A stretch of DNA of 64,000 bases from Flavobacteriaceae bacterium (GCA_947457255.1 CANGUZ010000003.1:51218-115217), one strand, 5' to 3'; positions 1 to 8,468 are shown, numbered from the stretch's first letter. The notes: generated from the sequence alone by a model not told the origin. Translations and numbers: made by a program.

Positions 1-356
1 TAAATCATCAACCAAAGCAAGATAATTTCGATGCCTGCCAACATGGGGTTTCGCAATCCAAAAAACAAAAGCGACCACAAGGCATTCAATCCCAATTGAA
101 TTACGAAAAAAATCAAAGCTTTTCTAACGGCTTCTCGTTCAAAATCTATACGACTCCAAACCAAACCTGCCGCAATTCCCATCATGATGTATAAGGTACT
201 CCAAACCGGCGCAAACACCCAACTTGGAGGATTAAAACTCGGTTTTATTAAAGTAGGAAACCAAGTTAAAACACTGGAGCGGGTTACCATTCCTGAGATA
301 TACCCTATAGCCACACAAGTCAAAACAAAAATTAGAATTTTTACATATTTATTCAT
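1..356 (-). CDS. tspO: TspO/MBR family protein (5' part; truncated by window edge)
   Basis: Reading the minus strand from the ATG at 354-356 gives an ORF, absent from the ORF track, that stays open to the left edge (about 118 codons). It starts MNKYVKILIFVLTCVAIGYI and contains the pattern KPSFNPPSWVFAPVW followed by LNALWSLLFFGLRNP, the hallmark of TspO/MBR tryptophan-rich sensory proteins. These are five-helix membrane proteins that bind porphyrins and related ligands; four hydrophobic segments are visible here. The C-terminus (usually about 155-160 residues in all) lies outside the window. The listed plus-strand ORF 184..417 is its shadow. The 280 bp between this gene and mvaD is AT-rich and holds no other gene that I can see. 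Family call is firm; physiological role is not inferable. Confidence 0.88.
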   Translation of the reverse strand, partial: MNKYVKILIFVLTCVAIGYISGMVTRSSVLTWFPTLIKPSFNPPSWVFAPVWSTLYIMMGIAAGLVWSRIDFEREAVRKALIFFVIQLGLNALWSLLFFGLRNPMLAGIEIILLWLMI

Positions 357-610
357 AAATTTATTTAATTTTAATTGTTTAAAACGCGTAGATTCATATA
401 TAATAGAGTTTTTTTAGAAAATATCATTTTTTTGTAGCTATGAAATCTTAAAATAAAGCGAAGCTTCTTTTTAAAGTAAAAAAATCTATGTTCCTATGTG
501 TTGAAAAAACTTTACATTAATTGACTTAAGCTACTCTATTTTTTAATCAAATTTACTAATTTATATTCCGATTCTACAAATAAAGAAATGAAGGTATTCA
601 TCAAAAAAAG

Positions 611-618
611 TATCTTTG
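611..618 (+). promoter_or_regulatory. -7 box (TATCTTTG) for mvaD
   Basis: TATCTTTG matches the Bacteroidota -7 consensus TAnnTTTG and lies 17 nt before the mvaD start codon. No clear TTG -33 element is seen at the expected distance, so this rests on the -7 box and position alone. Confidence 0.5.
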
Positions 619-635
619 CATAAATTTTACAATTC

Positions 636-1721
636 ATGTTTTCAGCAAACGATTTTATTCCGGAAACTTATTCTGCTACTATAGACCAAGGAAGCTTTAC
701 TTGGAGCGCACCCAGTAATATTGCTTTGGTGAAATATTGGGGAAAAAAAGACAAGCAAATTCCAGCGAATCCATCAATAAGTTTTACTTTGAATCATTGT
801 AAAACAATTACCAAATTGGGTTTTTCCAAAAAAGAAAACAACGGAAATTTCTCTTTTGATTTGCTTTTTGAAGGAAAACCTAAAGAAGATTTCAAACCAA
901 AAATCGAAAAATTTCTGGAACGAATAGAACTCCATTTGCCATTTTTGAAAGACTATCATTTTACGATTGATACCCAAAACACATTTCCGCACAGTTCCGG
1001 AATTGCTTCGTCAGCATCTGGAATGGCGGCATTGGCAATGAATTTTATGAGTTTAGAAAAAGCTTTGCATCCTGAAATGACAGATGATTATTTCTATCAA
1101 AAAGCCTCTTTCTTGGCGCGTTTAGGCTCAGGAAGCGCTTGCAGAAGCGTAAAAGGCAGTGTTGTGGTTTGGGGCAATCATATCAATACAAAAGGAAGTT
1201 CTGATTTGTTTGGAGTCGAATTTCCGAATACTATTCATGACAATTTCAGGAATTATCAAGACACTATTTTACTTGTGGATAAAGGCGAAAAGCAAGTTTC
1301 GAGTACTGTTGGACATGATTTGATGCACAACCATCCTTTTGCCGAAAGGCGGTTTGCTCAAGCGCATGACAATTTAGATAAACTTTCTATAATACTTCAA
1401 AACGGAAATCTTGACGAATTCATCAAAATTGTAGAAAGTGAAGCCTTGACATTGCATGCCATGATGATGACTTCGATGCCTTATTTTATTTTAATGAAAC
1501 CTAACACATTGGAAATTATAAATGCGATTTGGAAGTTTAGAAATGAAACAAAAATACCAGTTTGTTTTACACTAGATGCTGGCGCAAATGTACATGTATT
1601 GTATCCGAAAAACGTTTGCGAAAAAGTTTTACAATTTATTCAGGACGAATTAGTTGGCTATTGTCAAAATGGTCATTACATTTGTGATGAAATTGGAAAT
1701 GGAACTGAAATAATTAAATAA
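636..1721 (+). CDS. mvaD: Diphosphomevalonate decarboxylase
   Basis: GHMP-superfamily enzyme that decarboxylates mevalonate diphosphate with ATP to isopentenyl diphosphate, the last step of the mevalonate pathway in the cytosol. The N-terminal block SAPSNIALVKYWGKKD, the Ser-rich ATP loop PHSSGIASSASGMAAL (around residues 120-140) and the LGSGSACRSV block that follows are all characteristic of this decarboxylase. At 361 residues it is within the usual length range for the family. The start at 636 follows a TAnnTTTG box directly, and no Shine-Dalgarno is evident. A toxin-antitoxin pair and then a GHMP kinase follow on the same strand, so the gene sits in a mevalonate cluster. Confidence 0.93.
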   Translation: MFSANDFIPETYSATIDQGSFTWSAPSNIALVKYWGKKDKQIPANPSISFTLNHCKTITKLGFSKKENNGNFSFDLLFEGKPKEDFKPKIEKFLERIELHLPFLKDYHFTIDTQNTFPHSSGIASSASGMAALAMNFMSLEKALHPEMTDDYFYQKASFLARLGSGSACRSVKGSVVVWGNHINTKGSSDLFGVEFPNTIHDNFRNYQDTILLVDKGEKQVSSTVGHDLMHNHPFAERRFAQAHDNLDKLSIILQNGNLDEFIKIVESEALTLHAMMMTSMPYFILMKPNTLEIINAIWKFRNETKIPVCFTLDAGANVHVLYPKNVCEKVLQFIQDELVGYCQNGHYICDEIGNGTEIIK

Positions 1722-1730
1722 AAAAATCAA

Positions 1731-1738
1731 TACCTTTA
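1731..1738 (+). promoter_or_regulatory. Possible -7 box for the toxin-antitoxin pair
   Basis: TACCTTTA is one base off the TAnnTTTG consensus and lies 20 nt before the antitoxin start. It would allow the pair to be transcribed separately from mvaD. Weak on its own. Confidence 0.3.
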
Positions 1739-1758
1739 TATTTCTAAATAGATAAAGT

Positions 1759-1977
1759 ATGAACATTCAGTTAGAAAAATTAGAGTTAATGAAATTGTTG
1801 TCTGAAACCAACGATGAGTCAATAATTACATCTATTAAAAAAATCTTTACCGCCAAAAAAAAAGATTTTTGGGATGAATTATCAGAAGAACGACAAAATA
1901 TTATAAACGAATCTTTGGAGCAATATGAAAAAGGCGAATTTTCTTCATTTGAAAAATTTATAAAACCACACCTTTAG
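1759..1977 (+). CDS. Antitoxin of a type II addiction module (TIGR02574-like)
   Basis: A 72-residue acidic, helical protein. Its C-terminal half (KDFWDELSEERQNIINESLEQYEKG) resembles the short addiction-module component family (TIGR02574 type) found directly upstream of RelE/ParE toxins. It would bind and neutralise the toxin encoded 2 nt downstream, and often such proteins also autoregulate the operon. The size, charge, gene order and tight spacing fit an antitoxin-toxin pair. No DNA-binding fold can be assigned from the sequence alone. The pair sits between mvaD and the GHMP kinase, an unusual place for an addiction module. Confidence 0.75.
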   Translation: MNIQLEKLELMKLLSETNDESIITSIKKIFTAKKKDFWDELSEERQNIINESLEQYEKGEFSSFEKFIKPHL

Positions 1978-1979
1978 AA

Positions 1980-2282
1980 ATGAAAAGAGAAGTCGTAATT
2001 ACTCCTCGAGCTCAAATTGAAATTGAAAATATTTTTGAATACTTGGAATCAAAATGGAATGAAAAAATAAAAAAGAAATTTTCAAATAAAATCAATACAA
2101 TTCTAAATTTAATTATTGAAAATCCGGAATTATTTCCTGTTTCAAATGTTAATAAAAAAATTAGAAAAGCTGTAATCAGCAAACAATCTATTTTATTTTA
2201 TCATTTCAATAATAAACATATTATTGTGCTCTCTATTTTTGACTCCAGACAAAATCAATCAAAAATTGAAAAAATAAAATAA
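1980..2282 (+). CDS. RelE/ParE-family toxin
   Basis: A 100-residue basic protein starting MKREVVITPRAQIEIENIFEYLESKW, the typical beta-strand plus amphipathic helix opening of ParE/RelE toxins, with the C-terminal pattern RKAVISKQSILFYHFNNKHIIVLSIFDSRQNQ that forms the sheet in this fold. RelE members cleave mRNA on the ribosome and ParE members poison gyrase; the sequence does not decide between them, although the N-terminus looks more ParE-like. It starts 2 nt after the antitoxin stop, which implies translational coupling. The next gene starts 16 nt downstream, so read-through into the isoprenoid gene is likely. Confidence 0.82.
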   Translation: MKREVVITPRAQIEIENIFEYLESKWNEKIKKKFSNKINTILNLIIENPELFPVSNVNKKIRKAVISKQSILFYHFNNKHIIVLSIFDSRQNQSKIEKIK

Positions 2283-2298
2283 TTATCAATTATAAAAT

Positions 2299-3237
2299 AT
2301 GAAAGGACCATTATTTTACTCTAAAATATTACTCTTTGGCGAATACGGAATTATACGTGACTCAAAGGGTTTATCAATTCCTTATAATTTTTATAACGGT
2401 GCGCTGAAAAAAGAGGATAATCCTTCAGCAGAAGCAATTGCATCAAACGAAAGTTTGAAACGTTTTGTCTCCTATTTAGAGACTTTGCAAAACGAGCAAC
2501 CTCAATTAGTAACTTTCGATATCAATACTTTAAAAACGGATGTTGAAACTGGAATGTATTTTGATTCTAGCATTCCGCAAGGCTATGGTGTAGGAAGTAG
2601 TGGTGCACTTGTAGCAGCAATTTACGATAAATATGCGCAAAATAAAATTACAGTTTTAGAGAATTTAACTCGTGAGAAACTTTTACAATTAAAAAATATA
2701 TTTTCTCAAATGGAGAGTTTTTTCCACGGAAAAAGTTCTGGTTTAGATCCTTTAAACAGCTATTTGAGCATTCCAATTTTAATTAATTCCAAAGACAATA
2801 TTGAAGCAACCGGAATCCCAACACAAAGTTTAGACGGAAAAGGCGCTGTATTTTTGTTAGATTCTGGAATTGTTGGCGAAACGGCTCCAATGGTAAATAT
2901 TTTCATGGAAAACCTTAAAGACAAAGGTTTTCGCGCCATGCTAAAAAATCAATTTGTAAAACATACTGATGCCTGCGTAGAAAATTTTCTTGGCGGTGAC
3001 ATGAAATCATTGTTTGAAAACACCAAAAAATTATCGAAAGTAGTTCTGAATAATTTTAAACCCATGATTCCAGAACAATTTCATGGTATTTGGCAACGCG
3101 GCATTGAGACCAATGATTATTACCTAAAATTATGTGGCTCAGGTGGCGGAGGCTATATTCTAGGCTTTACAGAAGATTTAGAAAAAGCAAAAAAGGCATT
3201 GAAAGATTATAAATTGGAAGTAGTGTATCAATTCTAA
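2299..3237 (+). CDS. GHMP kinase, probable mevalonate kinase
   Basis: A 312-residue GHMP-superfamily kinase. It opens GPLFYSKILLFGEYGIIRDS, has the ATP-binding glycine/serine loop SSIPQGYGVGSSGALVAAIY (about residues 90-110) and a C-terminal glycine motif LCGSGGGGYILGF. The leader motif SKILLFGEY and the position next to mvaD point to mevalonate kinase (mevalonate plus ATP to 5-phosphomevalonate); phosphomevalonate kinase is the main alternative. It starts 16 nt after the toxin gene and lies 40 nt before the UbiA-type gene, so it is probably cotranscribed with both neighbours. No other mevalonate genes are in the window. Confidence 0.82.
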   Translation: MKGPLFYSKILLFGEYGIIRDSKGLSIPYNFYNGALKKEDNPSAEAIASNESLKRFVSYLETLQNEQPQLVTFDINTLKTDVETGMYFDSSIPQGYGVGSSGALVAAIYDKYAQNKITVLENLTREKLLQLKNIFSQMESFFHGKSSGLDPLNSYLSIPILINSKDNIEATGIPTQSLDGKGAVFLLDSGIVGETAPMVNIFMENLKDKGFRAMLKNQFVKHTDACVENFLGGDMKSLFENTKKLSKVVLNNFKPMIPEQFHGIWQRGIETNDYYLKLCGSGGGGYILGFTEDLEKAKKALKDYKLEVVYQF

Positions 3238-3277
3238 AAAAGTTTTTATTTTTAAACTTTAATTCTTTTTTTCTTCC

Positions 3278-4198
3278 ATGTTGAACAGAAAGAACAAGCT
3301 TTTAGTACTAAAAATTGTCAGTTTGTTCTCAGTAGTTAGAGGATATAATATTCCTATCATTGCTTTGGCTCAATATCTTTCAGCTATTTTTATTCTGGCT
3401 ACTGAAAAAAGGGCTTTAGAGGTACTTTTAGATTTTAATCTTTTTATATTAGTTGTTGCTTCGAGTTTAACTATTGCTTCTGGTTATATTATTAATAGTT
3501 TTTATGATAGCAAAAAAGATTTAATTAATCGTCCAAATAAATCTCATTTGGATCGATTGGTGAGCCAAAAAACTAAGCTTCAGGTTTATTTTGGCATTAA
3601 TTTTTTTGTGGCTTTGATTGCTTTATTTGTTTCTGGTCGGGCTTTTATCTTCTTTTCGGTTTACATTTTCTTGATTTGGTTTTATTCGCATAAGATAAAA
3701 AAATACCCTTTGATTGGTAATCTTATGGCTGCATTTCTGGCTGTATTGCCTTTTTTTGGCATTCTTTTGTATTATAAAAATTTTTATGAAGTCATTTTTT
3801 TTCATGCTTCTTTTTTGTTTATACTGTTACTAGTTAGAGAAATGATTAAGGATTTAGAAAACATCAAAGGTGATTTGGCTAATGATTACCAGACCATTCC
3901 TATTGTTCGTGGAGAATTAGTATCAAAAAGAATTATTACGTTTTTGTTGTTGCTTTCGATTATTCCTGTTTATTTTTTAATCAATATTTTTGATGTGGGG
4001 TATATGGATATTTATTTTTATATCTGTTTTATTATTCTAATTTTTTTTGGAATACGTTTGTGGAAGTCTACCACAAAAGAGGAATTTTTACAACTTCATA
4101 ACACCTTGAAATTCCTTATTGTTGCAGGTGTTTTTTGCATAGTTCTCATAGACCCTAGTGTCCTGTGGAATGGTAAAAAATTATTGATGACTATTTGA
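3278..4198 (+). CDS. UbiA-family prenyltransferase (GGGP synthase-like)
   Basis: A polytopic membrane protein of 306 residues with about eight hydrophobic segments. Two aspartate-rich motifs typical of UbiA enzymes are visible: NSFYDSKKDLINRP (about residue 70-85) and DLENIKGDLANDYQTIP (about 190-205), which bind prenyl diphosphate through magnesium. Flavobacterial members of this subgroup are usually annotated geranylgeranylglycerol-phosphate geranylgeranyltransferase, but the real acceptor is not shown by the sequence. Clustering with mevalonate genes fits a consumer of prenyl diphosphates, for example in quinone or lipid synthesis. Confidence 0.8.
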   Translation: MLNRKNKLLVLKIVSLFSVVRGYNIPIIALAQYLSAIFILATEKRALEVLLDFNLFILVVASSLTIASGYIINSFYDSKKDLINRPNKSHLDRLVSQKTKLQVYFGINFFVALIALFVSGRAFIFFSVYIFLIWFYSHKIKKYPLIGNLMAAFLAVLPFFGILLYYKNFYEVIFFHASFLFILLLVREMIKDLENIKGDLANDYQTIPIVRGELVSKRIITFLLLLSIIPVYFLINIFDVGYMDIYFYICFIILIFFGIRLWKSTTKEEFLQLHNTLKFLIVAGVFCIVLIDPSVLWNGKKLLMTI

Positions 4199-4231
4199 AC
4201 TTTTCTTATTAACTCTAATCTTTTCGATTGG

Positions 4232-4305
4232 GTTAGCCCTGAAAGCATTGAAAATCCTACGCTTTTGGGCGTAGATTGTAACGGATAGCAGGAATAGCTC
4301 CTTAA
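4232..4305. repeat. Structured intergenic element (candidate dispersed repeat or small RNA)
   Basis: In the 238-bp gap before the rluB-like gene lies a block with a perfect hairpin CTACGC-TTTTGG-GCGTAG (4257-4274), extended by AAT/ATT, followed by GTAACGGATAGCAGGAATAGC. From memory, a core like AACGGATAGCAGGAATAGCTCC following a short variable hairpin recurs between genes in flavobacterial genomes, but this cannot be checked here. No ORF fits the block. It lies upstream of a TATATTTG box and could be a repeat, a terminator region for the mevalonate cluster or a small RNA. Confidence 0.4.
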
Positions 4306-4323
4306 AAACCGAATCTAATTGCC

Positions 4324-4331
4324 TATATTTG
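4324..4331 (+). promoter_or_regulatory. -7 box (TATATTTG) for the rluB-like gene
   Basis: An exact TAnnTTTG match about 105 nt upstream of the start at 4437. This gives a rather long 5' leader. No TTG -33 element stands out at 19-21 bp. Confidence 0.5.
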
Positions 4332-4436
4332 CACACAATAGGTCATAATGACCGAAATGACAAAGTAAATTACAGCATATTATGAAATGAGCTTTTGCGA
4401 ATTCCATATTTCCTATAAAAATAAATAATACTTAAT

Positions 4437-5345
4437 ATGAATAATAAGGAAGGCAATAAAAAAGGAAATGGCGCTAGACCCAATAGTTCTAGACCCAGTT
4501 CTAATAAGCCTAAACCGGCCATGCAGAAGCGTGCTCAAGGGCCAAAAAAAGTAAAAACGACTACTAAAATAGTTCCTGTTGCAACCGATAAAATTGAAAA
4601 AAAACCAAATCAAGCGCCAAAGAGACCAAAAGTAGCAGACGAAATTCGTTTGAACAAATACATTGCAAATTCGGGTGTATGTTCTCGTCGTGATGCCGAT
4701 ATTTATATTCAATCGGGGAATGTTAAGGTAAATGGAAACCCAATAGTTGAAATGGGTTATATGGTGAAACCCGGAGATGTTGTAAATTTTGACGGAGCGG
4801 TTTTAACTCCCGAAAAGAAAGAATATATTTTACTAAACAAACCTAAAAACTTCACGACGGCTTTAGACGAAGGTCAAGAATATAGGAATGTTTTAGAGCT
4901 CGTTAAAGGTTCCACCACTTCAAAAATAGGAGCTGTTGGTAGAATGGATAAAAATACAACTGGCTTGTTATTGTTTACGAATGATACCGATATGATTCGT
5001 AAATTCACTTTACCGAATCAGAAATCATCAAAAATTTATCAGGTTTCGTTAGATAAAAATTTGAAATACGAAGATTTAGAAAAAATAAGCAAAGGTTTAG
5101 TTCTTGACGGACATCGCGTTTTCGTGGAAGAAGTAAGTTATATAGACGACCAACCTAAAAGCGAAGTGGGCTTGAAATTAAGATCTTCGAACGTAAAAGT
5201 GGTTCGAGCTATTTTTGAACATTTCAGTTATGATGTTTTGAGAATAGACAGAGTCGCATTTGCAGGTTTAACCAAGAAAAATTTACCTCGTGGAAACTGG
5301 CGTTTTTTGACTGAACAAGAAATTATCAATTTGAAGAATGTTTAA
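4437..5345 (+). CDS. rluB: RluB/RsuA-type 23S rRNA pseudouridine synthase
   Basis: It isomerises a uridine in rRNA to pseudouridine. An S4 RNA-binding domain (RLNKYIANSGVCSRRDADIYIQ, about residues 71-95) is followed by the catalytic domain with GRMDKNTTGLLLFTND, whose Asp is the conserved catalytic residue of the RsuA/RluB/RluE/RluF group. The 70-residue N-terminal extension is rich in Lys, Pro, Asn and Arg and looks disordered; such basic tails are common in Bacteroidota members and may help to bind RNA. RluB specificity (position equivalent to 2605) is inferred; RluE/F-like activity cannot be excluded. A hairpin terminator follows 22 nt after the stop. Confidence 0.87.
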   Translation: MNNKEGNKKGNGARPNSSRPSSNKPKPAMQKRAQGPKKVKTTTKIVPVATDKIEKKPNQAPKRPKVADEIRLNKYIANSGVCSRRDADIYIQSGNVKVNGNPIVEMGYMVKPGDVVNFDGAVLTPEKKEYILLNKPKNFTTALDEGQEYRNVLELVKGSTTSKIGAVGRMDKNTTGLLLFTNDTDMIRKFTLPNQKSSKIYQVSLDKNLKYEDLEKISKGLVLDGHRVFVEEVSYIDDQPKSEVGLKLRSSNVKVVRAIFEHFSYDVLRIDRVAFAGLTKKNLPRGNWRFLTEQEIINLKNV

Positions 5346-5367
5346 TCTTTTTTCAAAATTAAAAATT

Positions 5368-5400
5368 AAATTCCTGCTTTATAGCGGGAATTTTTATTTT
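5368..5400. terminator. Bidirectional intrinsic terminator
   Basis: AAATTCCTGCT-TTAT-AGCGGGAATTT forms an 11-bp stem with one G/T wobble, followed by TTATTTT on the plus side and A-rich sequence on the other. It sits between the convergent rluB-like and SGNH-hydrolase genes and can serve both. Confidence 0.8.
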
Positions 5401-5411
5401 GAGTCTAAAAT

Positions 5412-6161
5412 TTATTGCGATAAAACTGTTTTTGCTATTGGTAAAATTCGCTCTACAAATTTAGCGTAAGCAACTGCTGAAGGATGCAAACCATCATTAG
5501 CAACCAAATTAGTTTCTATTAATCCTAATCGAGTAATATCGGTAATGTTTACAAAAGCGATATTATTTGCTAAACAATACTCTTTTGCGAATGTATTATA
5601 AGTGTCTATTTGTGTTGAAATAGTTGCATTCCCATTTCCAAATCGAGTGTAAGCATAATCAGGGATAGAAACTACAATTACATTCGTTTTATCTCCTTTT
5701 GCTAACGAAATAGCGGTATTTACTAACTCAGGAAATTCTTGTTCATAAAGTGAAAACGGTTTGCGTTGATATTGATTATTTACTCCTATTAACAATGTAA
5801 CCAAATCATAATTTGGTTTAAGATTTTTCGTATCGATTGCATTTATTAGATTCGTTGTAGTCCACCCTGTTGTGGCAATTACTTCTAGAGAAAAACTATC
5901 TTTTGGAAATGCACTTTGCAAACTTGATTTTAATTGTTCTGGAAACCGACAAGTTTCGCATACGCTTTCTCCAATAGTATAACTATCGCCAAGTGCTAAA
6001 TAGCTATAGGCTTTGGTTTCATGGACTGGGTCTGGATCTGGAATTGGGTCTGGCTCTGGAATTGAAACAACTATAGGAGCAACATCATCTAAATCAGAAC
6101 TACAACTTAAGCCTGCAAATAATAAAAAACAACCCAAAACTATTTTAAATATTGTCTTCAT
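5412..6161 (-). CDS. SGNH/GDSL-hydrolase lipoprotein
   Basis: An exported lipoprotein esterase-like enzyme. I chose the ATG at 6161 (MKTIFKIVLGCFLLFAGLSC), six codons inside the ORF-track start, because it begins a normal type II signal peptide with lipobox AGLSC. A Pro/Asp linker (PDPDP repeats) follows. Block I YLALGDSYTIGE holds the nucleophile Ser, block III is IGVNNQYQR, and the C-terminal NDGLHPSAVAY supplies the Asp-x-x-His pair. All catalytic residues of the SGNH fold are therefore present. The substrate (acyl esters of lipids or carbohydrates) cannot be told. It stands alone between a terminator and the DUF3050 gene. Confidence 0.85.
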   Translation of the reverse strand: MKTIFKIVLGCFLLFAGLSCSSDLDDVAPIVVSIPEPDPIPDPDPVHETKAYSYLALGDSYTIGESVCETCRFPEQLKSSLQSAFPKDSFSLEVIATTGWTTTNLINAIDTKNLKPNYDLVTLLIGVNNQYQRKPFSLYEQEFPELVNTAISLAKGDKTNVIVVSIPDYAYTRFGNGNATISTQIDTYNTFAKEYCLANNIAFVNITDITRLGLIETNLVANDGLHPSAVAYAKFVERILPIAKTVLSQ

Positions 6162-6231
6162 AGATTCTGTAGTTAACATTAAATATTTTTATTTAATCTA
6201 TAAATGAAGAAAAAAGAATTGGTCTATAGTA

Positions 6232-7014
6232 TTAAACCACAGCCTCTTTCTCTAAAATCATTTCTTCAATAGCATCCCAAAGTCCGATGCGTTTTTCTAA
6301 AGCTTGAATGGAAATTTCTGTTACTTCATTCCACTTTTTCGAATCATTTCCGCAAAGTTCCGTAATCATTTGCATTGCCATTGGCCCATGTTCATCAGCA
6401 TCTAATTCAATATGTCTTTCAAAATAATAAATCAGTTTATTTAAATCTGTTTCTGGAAAATTTGCTTGAAAGTTTTTTAATATTTCCGTAAACATACTCG
6501 GAATTAAATCTTCTCTTCCAAAGGTAAACGCCGCTGCAATTTCATGGGTTTTTCCTTCTTCAATGACTCTAAAAGTAAAATCTAAAAAAGCTTTAATATT
6601 AGGATGCAAATTACTTTGTTTAATAGCTACGAATATGTTTTGTAACGAACTTACTTGAGACAAAAAAGAATGAATTCCGTTAGTATCTGCACCACAATCT
6701 TTCATTGCATCAAGATACATTTCAAAATGACTTTGCCTTTTTCCATCTATAGTCAAATCAGATTCTTCGGCTAAAACAATTTCATTAATTAGATATCGAG
6801 TTTCAGTATTTTCAGTAGCAAACCATGGCGTTGTGGTACAAGTTAATTTTGACTGCAACGCTTTTAACAAAGACATAAAATCCCAAACGGCATACACATG
6901 ATTTTCTAGAAAAGAATGTAAATCGTCAATGGTTTTTACTTTATCGTAAAGTGAATGATGAAGTAATTGCTCTTTTTGATGAAATATTGATTGATTGATT
7001 TGTTGAATATTCAT
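6232..7014 (-). CDS. DUF3050 family protein (haem-oxygenase-like fold)
   Basis: A 260-residue protein with recognisable DUF3050 features: HVYAVWDFMSLLKALQ near the N-terminus, ETRYLINEIVLAEESD in the first half, and REDLIPSMFTEIL plus YYFERHIELDADEHGPMA in the second, rich in His and acidic residues as in haem-oxygenase-like iron proteins. Function is unknown; some members of this fold are non-haem di-iron oxygenases. The start at 7014 (MNIQQINQ) is preferred to the ORF-track start at 7107, because the extra 31 residues are translated from the terminator hairpin of the upstream acyl-CoA dehydrogenase gene. Confidence 0.82.
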   Translation of the reverse strand: MNIQQINQSIFHQKEQLLHHSLYDKVKTIDDLHSFLENHVYAVWDFMSLLKALQSKLTCTTTPWFATENTETRYLINEIVLAEESDLTIDGKRQSHFEMYLDAMKDCGADTNGIHSFLSQVSSLQNIFVAIKQSNLHPNIKAFLDFTFRVIEEGKTHEIAAAFTFGREDLIPSMFTEILKNFQANFPETDLNKLIYYFERHIELDADEHGPMAMQMITELCGNDSKKWNEVTEISIQALEKRIGLWDAIEEMILEKEAVV

Positions 7015-7069
7015 GGCGAGTTTTAAATTATATACGAAATTATAAGCTAAATCGATTTTGTTAAATATA

Positions 7070-7110
7070 CCACAAAAATAAAAATGCTTCACCAGAAAGA
7101 GAAGCATTTT
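7070..7110 (-). terminator. Intrinsic terminator after acyl-CoA dehydrogenase gene
   Basis: On the minus strand AAAATGCTTC-TCTTTCTG-GTGAAGCATTTT forms a strong stem followed by TATTTTTG. It lies 25 nt after the acyl-CoA dehydrogenase stop and before the DUF3050 gene, separating the two. Confidence 0.85.
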
Positions 7111-7134
7111 ATATCAATTTTATTTATTGTTTAA

Positions 7135-8313
7135 TCATTTAAAAGCTGGAATTCCTGTTATGTCCATACCTGTAATCAATAAATGAATATCATGCGTTCC
7201 TTCGTAGGTTATTACCGATTCTAAATTCATCATGTGACGCATAATAGAATATTCGCCTGTAATTCCCATTCCACCCAATATTTGTCTTGCCTCACGAGCG
7301 ATATGAATTGCCATTTCTACATTGTTTCTTTTGGCCATAGAAATTTGAGCGGTAGTTGCTTTTCCTTCGTTTCTTAAAACACCTAAACGCCAAGTTAAGA
7401 GTTGAGCTTTCGTGATTTCGGTAATCATTTCGGCCAATTTTTTCTGTTGTAATTGAGTTCCAGCTATTGGTTTATCAAATTGGATTCTTTCTTTAGCATA
7501 TCGTAAAGCCGAATCATAACAATCCATTGCAGCTCCTATAGCTCCCCAAGCAATGCCATAACGAGCAGAATCTAAACAACCAAGCGGAGCGCCAAGTCCA
7601 GATTTATTGGGTAACAAATTTTCTTTAGGAACTTTTACATTATCAAAAATTAGTTCACCAGTTGCAGAAGCACGAAGCGACCATTTATTATGAGTTTCTG
7701 GAGTAGTAAAACCTTCCATGCCACGTTCTACAATTAATCCGTGAATTCTGCCCTCTTCGTTTTTTGCCCAAACCACAGCTATGTCTGCAAAAGGCGCATT
7801 CGAAATCCACATTTTTGCACCATTTAACAGATAATGGTCTCCCATATCTTTAAAATTGGTAATCATACTTCCTGGATCAGAACCATAATTGGGTTCGGTC
7901 AAGCCAAAACAACCCAAAAATTCTCCCGAAGCCAGTTTTGGTAAAAATTTCATGCGTTGTTCTTCGTTTCCGTATTTCCAAATAGGATACATTACTAATG
8001 AAGACTGTACTGAAGCTGTAGAACGAACACCAGAATCGCCTCGTTCTATTTCTTGCATAATTAAACCGTATGAAATTTGGTCTAAGCCAGCTCCACCGTA
8101 TTGCTCTGGAATATAAGGTCCAAATGCCCCAATTTCAGCCAAACCACTTATAATTTGTTTAGGAAATTCAGCACGTTGCGCATACTCTTCTATGATGGGA
8201 GAAACTTCTCGTTTTACCCATTCACGGGCAGCTTCACGAACTAATTTATGTTCTTCTGAAAGTAAATCATCTAATAAATAATAATCTGGAGCTTGAAAAA
8301 GATCTGGTTTCAT
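7135..8313 (-). CDS. Acyl-CoA dehydrogenase, glutaryl-CoA dehydrogenase type
   Basis: A 392-residue FAD-dependent acyl-CoA dehydrogenase. The sequence follows the full family pattern: helical N-terminus, beta-domain signature CFGLTEPNYGSDPGSM (about residues 135-150), WISNAPFADIAVVWA, and the C-terminal block TYEGTHDIHLLITGMDITGIPAF. The Glu of YEGTHDIH is the catalytic base, and this motif with the closing GxxITGIxAF is typical of glutaryl-CoA dehydrogenases, which oxidise and decarboxylate glutaryl-CoA to crotonyl-CoA in lysine/tryptophan breakdown. A broader acyl-CoA substrate is possible. The gene stands alone, with its own terminator. No lysine-degradation genes are adjacent. Confidence 0.88.
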   Translation of the reverse strand: MKPDLFQAPDYYLLDDLLSEEHKLVREAAREWVKREVSPIIEEYAQRAEFPKQIISGLAEIGAFGPYIPEQYGGAGLDQISYGLIMQEIERGDSGVRSTASVQSSLVMYPIWKYGNEEQRMKFLPKLASGEFLGCFGLTEPNYGSDPGSMITNFKDMGDHYLLNGAKMWISNAPFADIAVVWAKNEEGRIHGLIVERGMEGFTTPETHNKWSLRASATGELIFDNVKVPKENLLPNKSGLGAPLGCLDSARYGIAWGAIGAAMDCYDSALRYAKERIQFDKPIAGTQLQQKKLAEMITEITKAQLLTWRLGVLRNEGKATTAQISMAKRNNVEMAIHIAREARQILGGMGITGEYSIMRHMMNLESVITYEGTHDIHLLITGMDITGIPAFK

Positions 8314-8468
8314 GGTTTAGTCATTGCGAAAGCATCTCAGTAAAGTGAAGCCAACTTGTTAGTTATTGTTTTACAAATTTACATAAAGAAGTTTAACAAA
8401 GTGATTAACAATTGTTATAATTATCATCTTTTTCAGTTAATTTTGTTCAACTCTATAGCATAATAGCA

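Noticed and set aside
184-417. 77-residue plus-strand ORF
   Set aside because: It is antisense to the TspO gene read on the minus strand, which has clear family motifs.
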